Positions 22,937-35,288 of a DNA stretch of 64,000 bases are shown one piece after another. The notes below the pieces were generated by a model that was given only the letters and a program-made list of their open reading frames with translations, searched no databases and was not told where the DNA came from. Made by a program: the position numbers and the translations under genes. The first letter of the stretch is position 1; every line of letters starts with the position of its first letter. Source of the stretch: Amphibalanus amphitrite (lineage: Eukaryota > Arthropoda > Thecostraca > Balanomorpha > Balanidae); contig NW_024881592.1 of assembly GCF_019059575.1 (NCBI RefSeq), positions 62,001 through 126,000 on the forward strand. Direction: 5' to 3'.

Positions 22937-23420
22937 TGCGTCAGTGTTTGCGTTTTGCCTACGGCGGGCGTTTTTGCGGCGGTGTTTGTGTTTTTTCGGT
23001 GTTTGCGTTTGGCGGCGGGCGGCCGTTTTTGCGTTTTTTGCGGTGTTTTTGTTTGGCGGCGGGCGGCCGTTTTTTGCGGCGTTTTGCGGTTGGCGGCGGG
23101 CGGGCGTGCGTTGCGGGCGTTTTTTGCGGCGGTGTTTGCGTTTTTTGCGTTTTTTGTGTTTGGCGGCGGGCGGGCGGGCGATGCGGGTGTTTTGCGGTGT
23201 TTGCGTTTGGCGGCGGGCGGCCGTTTTAGCGGCGGTTTGCGGCGGGCGGCCGTTTTTTGCGGCGTTATGTAGTTTGCGGCGGGCGGCCGTTTTTTGCGGG
23301 GTTTTGCGGTCGCCGGCGGCCGGGCGTTATTGGCGGTGTTGCGGTTTTAGGCGGGCGGCCGCGTTTCGCGGCGTTTTGCCTTTGGCGGCGGGCGATGCGG
23401 GCGATTTTTTGTGGCGGTGG
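22937..23420. repeat. GC-rich minisatellite, tract 2
   Basis: A collinear copy of tract 1 with indels. It starts with the same ATGCGTCAGTGTTTGCG and lacks the last ~200 bp. It ends where unit 8 begins. Confidence 0.8.
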
Positions 23421-23421
23421 T

Positions 23422-25293
23422 AACCGCAGGTTGTTTGAAAAGACAAACACTATTCGTTAGAATTGTGTTTTTCTATTGAAAAACAACCGGAGCGGTCGTT
23501 GTCCGGGCTATGTTTTGCAAGTCTGGCCGCGAATTGGGGCAACTTGGGTCAGGCCTAGACGAAATGTACAATCTTCGTAAAAAGTTCAGTCTATGGGCTC
23601 CCGGAGGCGATCTACCTTATGGCACCGGTCGCTACTCGCTTAAAACCTCGTGGCACGTGGCACGTGCGATTCCATTTTCCCCATGTTAAGTCAACGGGGT
23701 TTTGGACACTTTTTGCGCCATCGGGAATGGCGGAAAAACGAGCCAAGAAAGGGGTGGTTTTCATCCCAGCATTTTATGGCAAACACGTTTGGGTACACGC
23801 TAGCGTGCGCTGTATACCCCTCAGAATCTCGGAACGTGTCTTTGCACGAGGTCAAAGTTGGAATTTTGCTGTGTCCCATGTTAAGTCAATGGACGGCGAT
23901 GTCGAGAATTTGCAGAGACATATTCATTCGATCTTTCTACAAAATTTTAGAGATAGATTTCGCCCAAACTCTTATATCTTGTAGAGGAAAGAACATAGTA
24001 CTTGCTGGTATGCTTCGTTAAGGTGGCAAAACTCATTTTTTTCTTTTAAAGTTAATTTGAAATTTAAAATTTTTAACATGGAAAGTCAATGGGAGCGTCT
24101 TTATTCCTCTATAACTTTTATCTTTATTAAGATATATAGGTGAAAAGTTAATATAATATACAACTTTTGATGCTCTTTCCACTGATGCATAGGACGTCGC
24201 TGCACGATGCGCCGTTTTTAAGAAAAGCTGTAAAAAATCAGGGCTCGACTGTGACTTGAACCCAACCCCATTAGAGTATACGAACAGGTGACGGGGATAC
24301 CTCCCGTGTGCGGATGCGACACTGATTATTGCTAAATATTAGCATTCGGCCGCCTTGGGGGCGCCTTGCAAAGCTTCTATCTCCACAACTACTTGACCAA
24401 TTCACTCGCGGTCTTTTGTGTGGGATAGCTTCTTCCTTTCTTACACGTAGTGTGCTATTCTCGATGCGTATGGGTGACCCCTAATGCACGTGCCACGTGC
24501 AAAACGATGAGAAGTCAGTTCAGTAACAAGTCTAATAACTCTGTAGTTAGTTTGCCGATTGCGCTGGTACTTTGCATGGATGTTGGCACGCACCCGGCAA
24601 TGCATTTCCATGTGTCACGGTTGGGGTGCCGCTGCACGTGCGCACGGGCAGGGTGACGCTTCCAGATCTCGAGAACGGCTGGGCCGATTGTGATCAAAGT
24701 TGGCACACCGTTAGGGCTCGGCGAGTAGGGTGCCGTGCACAAGTCAGATGGGACCCAGTTTGCACGTGCGCACGTGCAGGCTGTCGCTTCCATATCTCAA
24801 GAACGGCTGGACCGACTGTGCTCAAATTTGACATACCACTAGAGACTGGTTAGTAGGGTGCCGTGCACAAGTCAGTAAGTATGTATTTTCATGTGCCGCG
24901 GTTGGGGTGCAGCTGCACGTGCGCACGTGTAGGGGTCGCTTCCAGATCTTGGAAACGGCTGGGCCGATTCAGATTAAATTCGGTACACCGCTAGAGACCG
25001 GCGAAAAGGGTGCCGTGCAAAAGTCAATTGGGACCCAGCTTGCACGTGCGCACGTGCAGGGTGCCGCTTCGAGATCTCGAAAACGGCCGGGCCGATTGCA
25101 CTCAAGTTTGGCACACCGCTATAGACCGGCGAAAAGGGTGCCGTGCACGTCAGTCCGTAGCACACCGACTCCGGTCTGCACGTGCAAGGCTCATCCTCTC
25201 GTTTGGCGGCGGGCGTTTTTGCTGCGATTACAAAGGTGCTTGCTCAAACAACCTGCGGTCCCGCGATGCGGAGCCCAGCATCGCAGATGCTGG
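23422..25293 (+). mobile_element. Helentron-like unit 8 (complete)
   Basis: Both termini are present (3' motif at 25255-25269, palindrome 25275-25293). The body resembles unit 1 rather than the more common body type. A 37-bp remnant of the GC-rich minisatellite (25294-25330) separates it from unit 9. Confidence 0.7.
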
Positions 25294-27574
25294 TATTTGC
25301 GTTTTTTGCGGTGTTTGCGTTTTGCGGCGTAACCGCAGGTTGTTTGAAAAGACAAACACTATTCGTTAGAATTGTGTTTTTCTATTGAAAAACAACCGGA
25401 GCGGTCGTTCTCCGGGCTATGTTTTGCAAGTCTGGCCGCGAATTGGGGCAACTTGGGTCAGGCCTAGACGAAATGTACAATCGTCGTAAAAAGTTCAGTG
25501 TATGGGCTCCCGGAGGCGATCTACCTGATGGCAACGGTCGCTACTCGCTTAAAACCTCGTGGCACGTGGCACGTGCGATTCCATTTTCCCCATGTTAAGT
25601 CAACGGGGTTTTGGACACTTTTTGCGCGATCGCCAATAGCGGGAAAACTAGCCAAGAAGGAGGTGATTTTCTTCCCAGCATTTTATGGCAAACACGTTCA
25701 GGTACACGCTAGTGTGCGCCGTATACCCCTCAGAACTTCGGAACGTGTCTTTGCACGAGGTCAAAGTTGAACTTTTTTCGCTCCCCATGTTAAGTCAATG
25801 GGCGTTTTTGCAGAGACTTTTTCATTCGCTCATTGTACAAAATTATATGATACGATTTTGTTTAAACTTTCAGGACTTGTTGAAAACAGACCATAGAACA
25901 TGTTGTTATGCTTCTTTAAGCTGTGCAAATTCGTTTGTTCTTTTTAGGCTCGTTTAAAAATGAAAAATTTTAACATGGAAAGTGAATGGGAGCGTCTTTG
26001 CTGCTTAATAACTTTTTACAGTTGAGATATATTTAAGTGAAAAGTTGATAGGTTATACAACTTTTGATGCTCTTTCCAATGATATATACAACTTTATTGC
26101 ACGTGGTGCCGTTTTTGAGAAATATAGTAAAAAAGCACGACATTACCGAGATTTGAGCTCAGACCTATATCGTTACGGTGTCAGGCGGACACGAGGACAG
26201 GTGGCGCCGCCGCCGCCCGCATAGTGGCGGGAATGTGAACTAACCTGTTTACCATCTATGGTATGGTACCATTGCATCGGGGGACCGGCCGCCGTCGGCA
26301 CCATTTCGGGACTTTGCATCGCAATAAAAGGCTTATTTACAATTGAAAATGGACTAGCGAGAGTCGTTATGGAATCAGAATTTGATGCTCTACAAAACTA
26401 GGCTATTTTCATTGTGATGGCATCACAGACTACACCACTAACCCCAATAAAGCAGATTTATGTCGCGTCATCGATGATTACATATAATGTTTCTTTGATA
26501 TATATGTATTATGTAGTCGGGTCTTTCAGCTGCGTCCCTCCCCTCCCTCGCCGCGCCGGCGGGTCGGCCATCCGCGGCTTGCCGCCCGCCGGCTGCTGGC
26601 CGGTCAGCTGGCCGTTCAGCTGGTCGCCCGCGGCTGTCGGTGCAGTGCGGGATGCCTACTTGCGGGGGGCCGTCGTGGCGGCGGCCCGGGTGGACTGGGC
26701 GAGCAGTGAGTTGGGGAGCGCTGCGCTGTCGGTGCTCTAGTTTGTATTGCGTTCGCATGATACGGCTTGAGCCAATACAGAGTGAACTGATTGAGCTGAG
26801 CAAGTCTTTATATACATTGAAAAGTAAAGCACTTTTTACTGCATCTACGGTGAGATGCTAGATAAAATTTATGGTCTACCTAATGGTACACTCGGGGGCA
26901 GATTGATGTTCCACAACTCTTTATCCACCGGGTTCCTATGGCTCAGCATTGGCAGCAGCCGCCTGGTACCGGTAGACTGTGCCGCTTCACTTACTTGTCA
27001 AGCGGCACAGCCTACCCACCTGTATGACACCGGTCTGGGTCGGTGGCTGGAAGGCGATGTGGGCCGCCTGTGACGTCAGCGCAGCGGTGAGGGCCGAGCC
27101 CGGAGGCATGGCTCGGGTCGGCGCGGCGCGGCGTCTGGCGAGGGCTGGGGAGTGAGGTGGGGTAGGAGCACGGACCATCGCGCGGCTGAGCGAGTGTAGT
27201 TAACTTTCGCGTCTCAAGGCGCCAATTATTCTACCTAACAATTGTGCTAAAGCAGTTGTTAAAATGTCCTATCCCGAAGACAGCGCCTATCATCATACTT
27301 GCCATGCACATTACGACACACTTAAACGTGACATTGGGACAGCCGATAGAATTTATATCACACGTGCATCGAGTTGCGGAGCTACATTGTTTTTAACAGA
27401 TATGTATTAAGGCCTTGATTGAGCTCATTGGTGTCTATTATTTCGCACATCAATCGTCCAGAGACGTGGGAACTGGGGTTTTTGGATAGCGCGGCGTCCC
27501 AACTCTTATGTTCCTCTAATGTGTGGTCGCAGCCACCAATAGCAAACCGTTCCATCTAGGAACAAATAAGTCGC

Positions 27575-27655
27575 GCACCTGGGACGGTTCGAACCGGGTT
27601 TCTCCAACCGGTCACCCCACGACGCTAGCGTGTATCCACTGAGCTGCCGAAACCA
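27575..27655 (-). repeat. tRNA-like (SINE-head) segment, minus strand
   Basis: Read on the minus strand, GGCAGCTCAGTGGATA resembles a tRNA A box and GGTTCGAACC is a perfect B box (27586-27595), at normal A-B spacing. The stems do not close properly, so this is a pol III promoter relic or SINE head rather than a tRNA gene. Confidence 0.55.
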
Positions 27656-27752
27656 GCGACCACCCGCCGCGGTCAAACGCGATCAAATGTCACAATACTG
27701 TCATTGGCGGTCAGCGGGTGAATGTCATTTTGTTTTGTGCGGACGAGGATCA

Positions 27753-27830
27753 TTCTCAGTAGCTCAGTGGATGAACGCTCGTGTCGTGAATTGGCCGGTG
27801 GGAGAAGCCCGGTTCGAACCCCCCTGGGTG
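27753..27830 (+). repeat. tRNA-like (SINE-head) segment, plus strand
   Basis: TAGCTCAGTGGATGA (27760-27774) and GGTTCGAACCC (27811-27821) are A- and B-box matches. The acceptor arms do not pair and the T-stem is imperfect. It faces the minus-strand copy 100 bp to its left. Confidence 0.55.
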
Positions 27831-29546
27831 GCCGACTTTTTGGCTCCTAGTTGGAATGGTTTGCTATTGGAGGTTGCGAACACATATTAGAGCAACAGTA
27901 ATAATCGCTTTAAATTGGAGCGTTGGCTGCGGCACTACTCATAACCCCCAGTTCCCACGTCTCTGGACGATTGCCGTGCGAAACAATAGACACCAATCTG
28001 CTCAATCAAGGCCTTAATACTAATATAGCTCCGCACCTCGATGCACGAGTGACAATTGACATAAGTTCTATCGGCTGTCCCATTGCCACGCTTAAGTGTG
28101 TCGTAATGTGCATTGCAAGTATGATGATAGGCGCTGTCTTGGGGATAGGACATTTTAACAACTGCTTTAGCACAATTGTTAGGTAGAATAATTGGCGCCT
28201 TGAGATGCGAAAGTTAACTACACTCGCTCAGCCACGCGATGTCCGTGCTCCCACCCCACCTCACTCCCCAGTCCTCGCCAGACGCCGCGCCGCGCCGACC
28301 CGAGCCATGCCTCCGGGCTCGGCCCTCACCGCTGCGCTGACGTCACAGGCGGCCCACATCGCCTTCCAGCCACCGACCCAGACCGGTGTCATACAGGTGG
28401 GTAGGCTGTGCCGCTTGACAAGTAAGTGAAGCGGCACAGTCTACCGGTACCAGGCGGCTGCTGCCAATGCTGAGCCATAGGAACCCGGTGGATAAAGAGT
28501 TGTGGAACATCAATCTGCCCCCGAGTGTACCAATTACTTAACAATTAAGTGAATCATTTCGTCGCTAAACTCTCGTAAATTCGTATGTCCGCCTCACTAT
28601 GGAGTTTGGACCGTAACGTATGGCCTTTGCTCAGACAGTATACGAACAGGTGACGGGGATACCTCCCATAGAAGGATGCGACACGATTTTACTGCTAAAT
28701 AGCGGCCGGCCGCCGTGGGGACGTTTTTGTACGACTTATATCTCGGCAACCACTGGGCTGATACACGTGCGGTTTTTTGTGTGGGGTAGCTTTTTCCCTT
28801 CTTTCACATAGTGTGCTACTCTCGATGCATATGGGTGACCCCTAACGCACGTTCCACGTGCAAAGCCAAGAGGTGCCTGTTTTGTAATAAGCGCAATAGC
28901 TCGCGGTAATTACTGGGCCGATTGCGCTAAAACTTGGCATGGAGGTAGACACTTTCCAGGCGATGCATTTCCATGTGTCTTGGTAGGGGTGCAACTGCAC
29001 GTGCGCACGTGCAGGGTGACTCTTCCAGATCTCGAGAACGGCTGGACCGATTGTGTTCAAATTTGGCATAACGCTTGATACCGATCAGTAGGTTGCAGTC
29101 ATTTAGTATGTATTTCCATGTGCCACGATTGGGGTGCAACTGCACGTGCGCACGTGCAGGGTGACGCTTCCAGATCTCAGGAACGGCTGGGCCGATTGCA
29201 TTCAAATTCGGCACACCTTTAGAGACCGGTTAGTAGGGTGCTGTGCACAAGTCAGTTAGTATGTATACTCATGTGTCTCGGTTGGGGTGCAACTGCACGT
29301 GCGCACGTGTAGGGGTCGCTTCCAGATCTTGAAAACGGCTGGGCCGATTGAGCTTAAATTCGGTACACCGCTAGAGACCGACAACTAGGGTGCCGTCCAC
29401 AAGTCATTTGGAACCCAGCTTGCACGTGCGCACGTGCAGGGTGAGGCTTTCAGATCTCAGAAACGGCTGGGCTGATTGCATTCAAATTCGGCACACCTTT
29501 AGCGGCGTTACAGAGGTGCTTGCTCAAACAACCTGCGGTCCCGCGT

Positions 29547-32458
29547 AACCGCAGGTTGTTTGAAAAGACAAACACTATTCGTTAGAATTGTGTTTTTCTA
29601 TTGAAAAACAACCGGAGCGGTCCTTCTCCGGGCTATGTTTTGCAAGTCTGGCCGCGAATCGAGACATCTTGAGTCTGGCCTAAACGAATCGCTCAATCTT
29701 CGTAAAAAGTTCAGGGTATGGGCTCCCGCAGGCGATCTACCTGATGGCACCGGTCGCTACTCGCTCAGAATTCTTTTGCGCGTGGCACGTGCGTTTCCAT
29801 TTTCCCTATGTTAAGTCAACGGGGTTTTTGACACTTTTTGCGCGATCGCGAATAGCGGGAAAAATCGCAGGTCAAGGTATGGTTTGCTGCACACCATTTT
29901 ATGGCCGACACGTTCAGGTACACGCCCCTGTGTACCGTATACCCGTAAGAAGTCGATATTTTTTGTAGTACGTCTTTGAAGTTGAATTTTTTTCGCTCCC
30001 TATGTTAAGTCAATGGGCGTTTTTGCAGAGACATTTTCATTCGTTCATTGCACAAAATTATATGATACGATTTTGTTTAAACTTTCAGGACCTGTTGAGA
30101 AACGACCATAGAACATGTTGTTATGCTTCGTTAAGATGTCAGAATTCGTTTGTTCTTTTTAAGCTCGTTTAAAATTGAAAATTGTTAACATGGAATGTCA
30201 ATGGGAGCGTCTTTGGTGCTTAATAACTTTGTACGTTGAAGATATATTTAAGTGAAAAGTTGATAGGATATACAACTTTTGATGCTCTTTCCAATGATAT
30301 ATAGAGCGTTATGACACGTTGTGCCGTTTTTGAGAAATTTAGTAAAAAAGCACGACATTACCGAGATTTGAGCTCACACCTATATATGGTCTTGGCTCAG
30401 ACAGTATACGAACAGGTGACGGGGATACATCCCATTGAAGGATGCGATTTAATGCTAAATATTAGCGGCCGGCCTCCGTGGGGACGTTTTTGTACGACTT
30501 ATATCTCCGCAGGCAGGGGACCGATACATTTGCGGTTTTTTGTGTGGGGTAGCGTATACCCTTCTTAGAAGTATTTACTATGGATGATGCATGCCGGTGA
30601 CCCCTACTGCACGTGACACGTGTAAAACGGAGAGGTGTCACTTTTGTTGTAATGACAATAACACGGTAATTACTTGGCTGATTGCACTGAAACTACACAA
30701 GGATGTACAACTTGGTCGCAGCCTAGACGAATCGCTCAATCTCCGTAAAAATTTCAGTGTATGGGCTCTCGGGGGCGATCTACCTGATGGCATTAGTCGC
30801 TACTCGCTTAAAATCTCGTGGCACGTGGCACGTGCGATTCCATTTTTTCCATAGTAAGTCAATGGGGTTTTGGGGCACTTTTTGTGCGATCGCGAATAGC
30901 GGGAAAACGAGCCAAGGGAGAGGTGGTTTTCTTCCCAGCATTTTATGGGAAACACGTTCCGGTACACGCCAGTGTGCGCCGTACACCCCTTAGAAGTTCG
31001 TAACGTGTCTTTGCTCGAGGTCAAAGTTGAACTTTTTTCGCTCCCCATGTTAAGTCAATGGGCGCTTTTGCAGAGACATTTTCATTTGTTCATTGTACAA
31101 AACTATATGATACGATTTTGTTTAAACTGTCAGGACCTGTTGAGAAACGACCATAGAACATGTTGTTATGCTTCGTTAAGCTCTCAGAATTCGTTTGGTC
31201 TTTTTAAGCTCGTTTAGAAATGAAAAATTTTAACATGGAAAGTCAATGGGGGCGTCTTTGGTGCTTAATAACTTTGTACGTTGAAGATATATTTAAGTGA
31301 AAAGTTGATAGGATATACAACTTTTGATGCTCTTTCCAATGATATATAGAGCATTATTGCACGTTGTGCCGTTTTTGATGAATTTAGTAAAAAAGCACGA
31401 CATTACCGAGATTTGAGCTCACACCTATATATGGTCTTGCTCAGACAGTATACGAACAGGTGACGGGAATACCTCCCAATGAAGGATGCGATTTAATGCT
31501 AAATATTAGCGGCCGGCCTCCGTGGGGACGTTTTTGCACGACTTATATCTCCGCAAGCAGGGGACCGATACACTTGCAGTTTTTTGTAAGGGGTAGCGTA
31601 TACCCTTCTTACAAGTACTTCACTATGGACGATGCATGCGGGTGACCCCTATTGCACGTGACACGTGTAAAACGGAGAGGTGTCAGTTTTGTAATAAGTG
31701 CAATAACTCGGTAATTACTGGGCCGATTGCGCTGAAACTTGGTATGGAGGTAGTCACCTACTAGGCGATTCATTTTTATGTGCCACGGTAGGGGTGCCGC
31801 TGCACGTGCGCACGTGCAGGGTGACGCTTCCAGATCTCGTGACCGGCCGGGCCGATTGAGTTCAAATTTGGTACACCGCTAGAGACCGGTTAGTAGGGTG
31901 CCGTGCGGAGGTCAGTAAGGACCAATCTTGCACGTGCGCACGTGCAGGGTGAGGCTTTCAGATCTCAGGAACGGCCGGGACGATTGAACTCAAATTCGGC
32001 ACACTTCTAGGGACCGATCAGTAGGGTGCCGTGCACAAGTCAGTTAGTATGTATTTCCATGTGCCCAGACTGGGGTGCAGCTGCACGTGCGCACGTGCAG
32101 GGTGACGTTTTCAGATCTCGAGAACGGCCAGGCCGGATGAGCTCAAATTTGGTACACCGCTAGAGACCGGCGAATAGGGTGCCGTGCAAAAGTCAGATGG
32201 GACCATTTTGCACGTGCGCACGTGCAGGGTGTCGTTTCCAGATCTCGAAAACGGCCGGGTCGATTGCACTCAAATTTGGCACACCGCTAGAGACCGGTTA
32301 GTTGAGTGCAGTGCACGTCAGTTCGTAGCACACCCACTCTGATCTGCACGTGCAAGGCTCATCCTCTCGTTTGGCGGCGGGCGTTTTTGCGGCGTTACAG
32401 AGGTGCTTGCTCAAACAACCTGCGGTCCCGCGATGCGGAGCCCAGCATCGCAGATGCT
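29547..32458 (+). mobile_element. Helentron-like unit 10 (recombinant of two units)
   Basis: The segment to 30704 covers a 5' half through the start of the minisatellite. At GTACAA (30705) it switches to a second 5' body lacking its first ~120 bp and then continues to a 3' terminus at 32412-32458. The second part matches 59191-60944 at constant offset. The join shares GTA with the sequence it replaced, which suggests illegitimate recombination. Confidence 0.65.
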
Positions 32459-33299
32459 TAACCGCAGGTTGTTTGAAAAGACAAACACTATTCGTTAGAA
32501 TTGTGTTTTTCTATTGAAAAACAACCGGAGCGGTCCGTCTCCGGGCTATGTTTTGCAAGTCTGGCCGCGAATTGGGGCAACTTGACCGGGGCCTAAACGT
32601 GCATTGCGATTTTCGTAAAAATTTCAGGGTATGGGCTCCCGGGGGCGATCTACCTGATGGCTTCGGTCGCTACTCGCTTAAAACCTCGTGGCACGTGGCA
32701 CGTGCGATTCCATTTTCCCCATGTTAAGTCAATGGGGTTTTGGACACTTTTTGCGCGATCGCGAATAGCGGGAAAACGAGCCAAGGAAGAGGTGGTTTTC
32801 TTCCCAGCATTTTATGGCAAACACGTTTGGGTACACGCTAGTGTGCGCCGTATACCCCTCAGAACTTCGTAACGTGACTTTGCACGAGGTCAAAGTTGAA
32901 CTTTTTTCGCTCCCCATGTTAAGTCAATGGGCATTTTTGCAGAGACTTTTTCATTCGCTCATTGTACAAAATTATATGATACGATTTTGTTTAAACTTCC
33001 AGGACTTGTTGAGAAAAGACCATAGAACATGTTGTTATGCTTCTTTAAGCTGTGCAAATTCGTTTGTTCTTTTTAGGCTCGTTTAAAAATGAAAAATTTT
33101 AACATGGAAAGTCAATGGGAGCGTCTTTGCTGCTTAATAACTTTTTACAGTTGAGATATATTTATGTGAAAAGTTGATAGGTTATACAACTTTTGATGCT
33201 CTTTCCAATGATATATACAACTTTATTGCACGTGGTGCCGTTTTTGAGAAATATAGTAAAAAAGCACGACATTACCGAGATTTGAGCTCAGACCTATAT

Positions 33300-34104
33300 C
33301 GTTACGGTGTCAGGCGGACACGAGGACAGGTGGCGCCGCCGCCGCCCGCATAGCGGCGGGAATGTGAACTAACCTGTTTACCATCTATGGTATGGTACCA
33401 TCGGGGGACCGGCCGCCGTCGGCACCATTTCGGGACTTTGCATCGCAATAAAAGGCTTATTTACAATTGAAAATGGACTAGCGAGAGTCGTTATGGAATC
33501 AGAATTTGATGCTCTACAAAACTAGGCTATTTTCATTGTGATGGCATCACAGACTACACCGCTAAACCCAATAAAGCAGATTTATGTCGCGTCATCGATG
33601 ATTACATATAATGTATCATTCTTTGATATATATGTAGTCGGGTCTTTCAGCTGCGTCCCTCCCCTCCCTCGCCGCGCCGGCGGGTCGGCCATCCGTGGCT
33701 TGCCGCCCGCCGGCTGCTGGCCGGTCAGCTGGCCGGTCAGCTGGTCGCCCGCGGCTGTCGGTGCAGTGCGGGATGCCTACTTGCGGGGGGGGGGGGCCGT
33801 CGTGGCGGCGGCCCGGGTGGACTGGGCGAGCAGTGAGTTGGGGAGCGCTGCGCTGTCGGTGCTCTAGTTTGTATTGCGTTCGCATGATACGGCTTGAGCC
33901 AATACAGAGTGAACTGATTGAGCTGAGCAAGTCTTTACATACATTGAAAAGTAAAGCACTTTTTACTGCATCTACGGTGAGATGCTAGATAAAATTTATG
34001 GTCTACCTAATGGTACCCATTACTTAACAATTAAGTGAATCATTTCGTCGCTAAACTCTCGTAAATTCGTATGTCCGCCTCACTATGGAGTTTGGACCGT
34101 AACG
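33300..34104 (+). mobile_element. CGTTACGGT element, copy 3 (complete, 805 bp)
   Basis: Non-autonomous DNA-transposon-like element. CGTTACGGT at the left end is mirrored by ACCGTAACG at the right. A second shared block (GTCAGGCGGACA against GTGAGGCGGACA) is offset by 13 bases. It is flanked by TAT on both sides, and 54031 shows GACCTATGGCC without it, so a 3-bp TAT duplication is likely. The superfamily is uncertain; a 3-bp AT-rich target would suit PIF/Harbinger. Confidence 0.65.
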
Positions 34105-34369
34105 TATGGCCTTTGCTCAGACAGTATACGAACAGGTGACGGGGATACCTCTAATAGAAGGATGCGACACGATTTTACTGCTAAATAGCGGCCGGCCGCC
34201 GTGGGGACGTTTTTGTACGACTTATATCTCGGCAACCACTGGGCTGATACACGTGCGGTTTTTTTGTGTGGGGTAGCTTTTTCCCTTCTTTCACATAGTG
34301 TGCTACTCTCGATGCATATGGGTGACCCCTAACGCACGTTCCACGTGCAAAGCCAAGAGGTGCCTGTTT

Positions 34370-35130
34370 TGTAATAAGCGCAATAGCTCGCGGTAATTAC
34401 TGGGCCGATTGCGCTAAAACTTGGCATGGAGGTAGACACTTTCCAGGCGATGCATTTCCATGTGTCTTGGTAGGGGTGCAACTGCACGTGCGCACGTGCA
34501 GGGTGACGCTTCCAGATCTCGAGAACGGCTAGACCGATTGTGTTCAAATTTGGCATAACGCTTGATACCGATCAGTAGGTTGCAGTCATTTAGTATGTAT
34601 TTCCATGTGCCACGATTGGGGTGCAACTGCACGTGCGCACGTGCAGGGTGACGCTTCCAGATCTCGAGAACGGCCGGGCCGATTGAGTTCAAATTTGGTA
34701 CACCGCTAGAGACCGATTAGTAGGGTGCCGTGCGCAAGTCAGTTTGGACCCATCTTGCACGTGCGCACGTGCAGGGTGACGCTTCCAGATTTCAAGAACG
34801 GCTGGACCGATTGCACTCAAATTCGGCAAACATCTAGAGATCGATCAGTAGGGTGCCGTGCACAAGTCAGTTAGTATGTATTTCCATGTGTCACGGTTGA
34901 GATGCAACTGCACGTGCGCACGTGGAGGGGTCGTTTCAAGATCTTGAAAACGGCTGGGCCGATTGAGCTCGAATTTGGTACACCGCTAGGGACCGGCGAA
35001 TAGGGTCCCATGCACAATGCAATTGGACACAGCTTGCACGTGCGCACGTGCAGGGTGACGCTTCCAGATCTCGAAAATGGCCGAGCCGATTACACTCAAA
35101 TTTGGCACACCGCTATAGATCAGCGAGTAG
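34370..35130 (+). repeat. Exemplar central minisatellite with 18-bp E-box palindromes
   Basis: Monomers of about 128 and 153 bp alternate. Each is centred on TGCACGTGCGCACGTGCA (perfect palindrome, two CACGTG E-boxes), followed by GGGTGACGCTTCCAGATCTC, then a CGGCCGGGCCGATTG phrase, CAAATTTGGCACACC and a GTGCCGTGCACAAGTCAGTT end. Comparable blocks of two to six monomers occur in most units, for example 9060-9690, 17030-17640, 19376-19915, 24510-25150, 28870-29500, 31690-32330, 43860-44480, 54300-54910 and 60170-60800. Confidence 0.85.
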
Positions 35131-35288
35131 GGTGCCGTGCACGTCAGTTTGTAACACACCGACTCCGGTCTGCACGTGCAAGGCTCATCCTCTCGTTTGG
35201 CGGCGGGCGTTTTTGCTGCGTTTACAAAGGTGCTTGCTCAAACAACCTGCGGTCCCGCGATGCGGAGCCCAGCATCGCAGATGCTGGT

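Larger units (their letters stand above)
20059..23420 (+). mobile_element. Helentron-like unit 7 (carries TTAA insertion and GC-rich tract)
   Basis: Canonical 5' half to about 21150, one minisatellite monomer, the AAAACAGCACAAGCC module, a 1.18-kb TTAA-flanked insertion (21755-22932), then a GC-rich tract to 23420. The 3' terminus is absent. The layout equals unit 4 plus the insertion. Confidence 0.65.
26889..28527. mobile_element. 1.64-kb foldback element with ~600-bp inverted arms
   Basis: The left arm (about 26889-27495) and right arm (about 27925-28527) are inverted copies beginning CACTCGGGGGCAG. It lies between TA dinucleotides; the uninterrupted site (AATGGTACCCATTAC) is seen at about 34011 and 42294. 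GTAC as a 4-bp target fits equally well. Each arm contains a nested hairpin built on CTGTGCCGCTT/AAGCGGCACAG. The ~430-bp loop holds two tRNA-like segments in opposite orientation. No protein is encoded. A TA target with a CA start is typical of the Tc1/mariner group, but that placement is inference. Confidence 0.75.
26171..28618 (+). mobile_element. CGTTACGGT element, copy 2 (split by foldback element)
   Basis: The left part is 26171-26888 and the right part 28528-28618. It is interrupted at a GGTAC site that is intact in copies 3 and 4. The right end reads ...GGACCGTAACG. Confidence 0.7.
25331..29545 (+). mobile_element. Helentron-like unit 9 (nested insertions, 3' stem-loop lost)
   Basis: Canonical 5' half, then the CGTTACGGT element (26171-28618), itself split by the foldback at 26889-28527, then a GC-rich segment and minisatellite. 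CAAACAACCTGCGGT is kept at 29525 but unit 10 follows within five bases, so the terminal palindrome is gone. Confidence 0.65.
32460..35287 (+). mobile_element. Helentron-like unit 11 (complete, with CGTTACGGT element)
   Basis: Both termini are intact (palindrome 35269-35287). It contains an uninterrupted CGTTACGGT element (33300-34104) and six minisatellite monomers. Positions 32494-34690 are duplicated at 46493-53195, where a 4.5-kb insertion was added. Confidence 0.7.

Noticed and set aside
27553-27830. Functional tRNA genes
   Set aside because: A and B boxes are present but the acceptor and T stems do not pair, and no convincing anticodon arm is seen.
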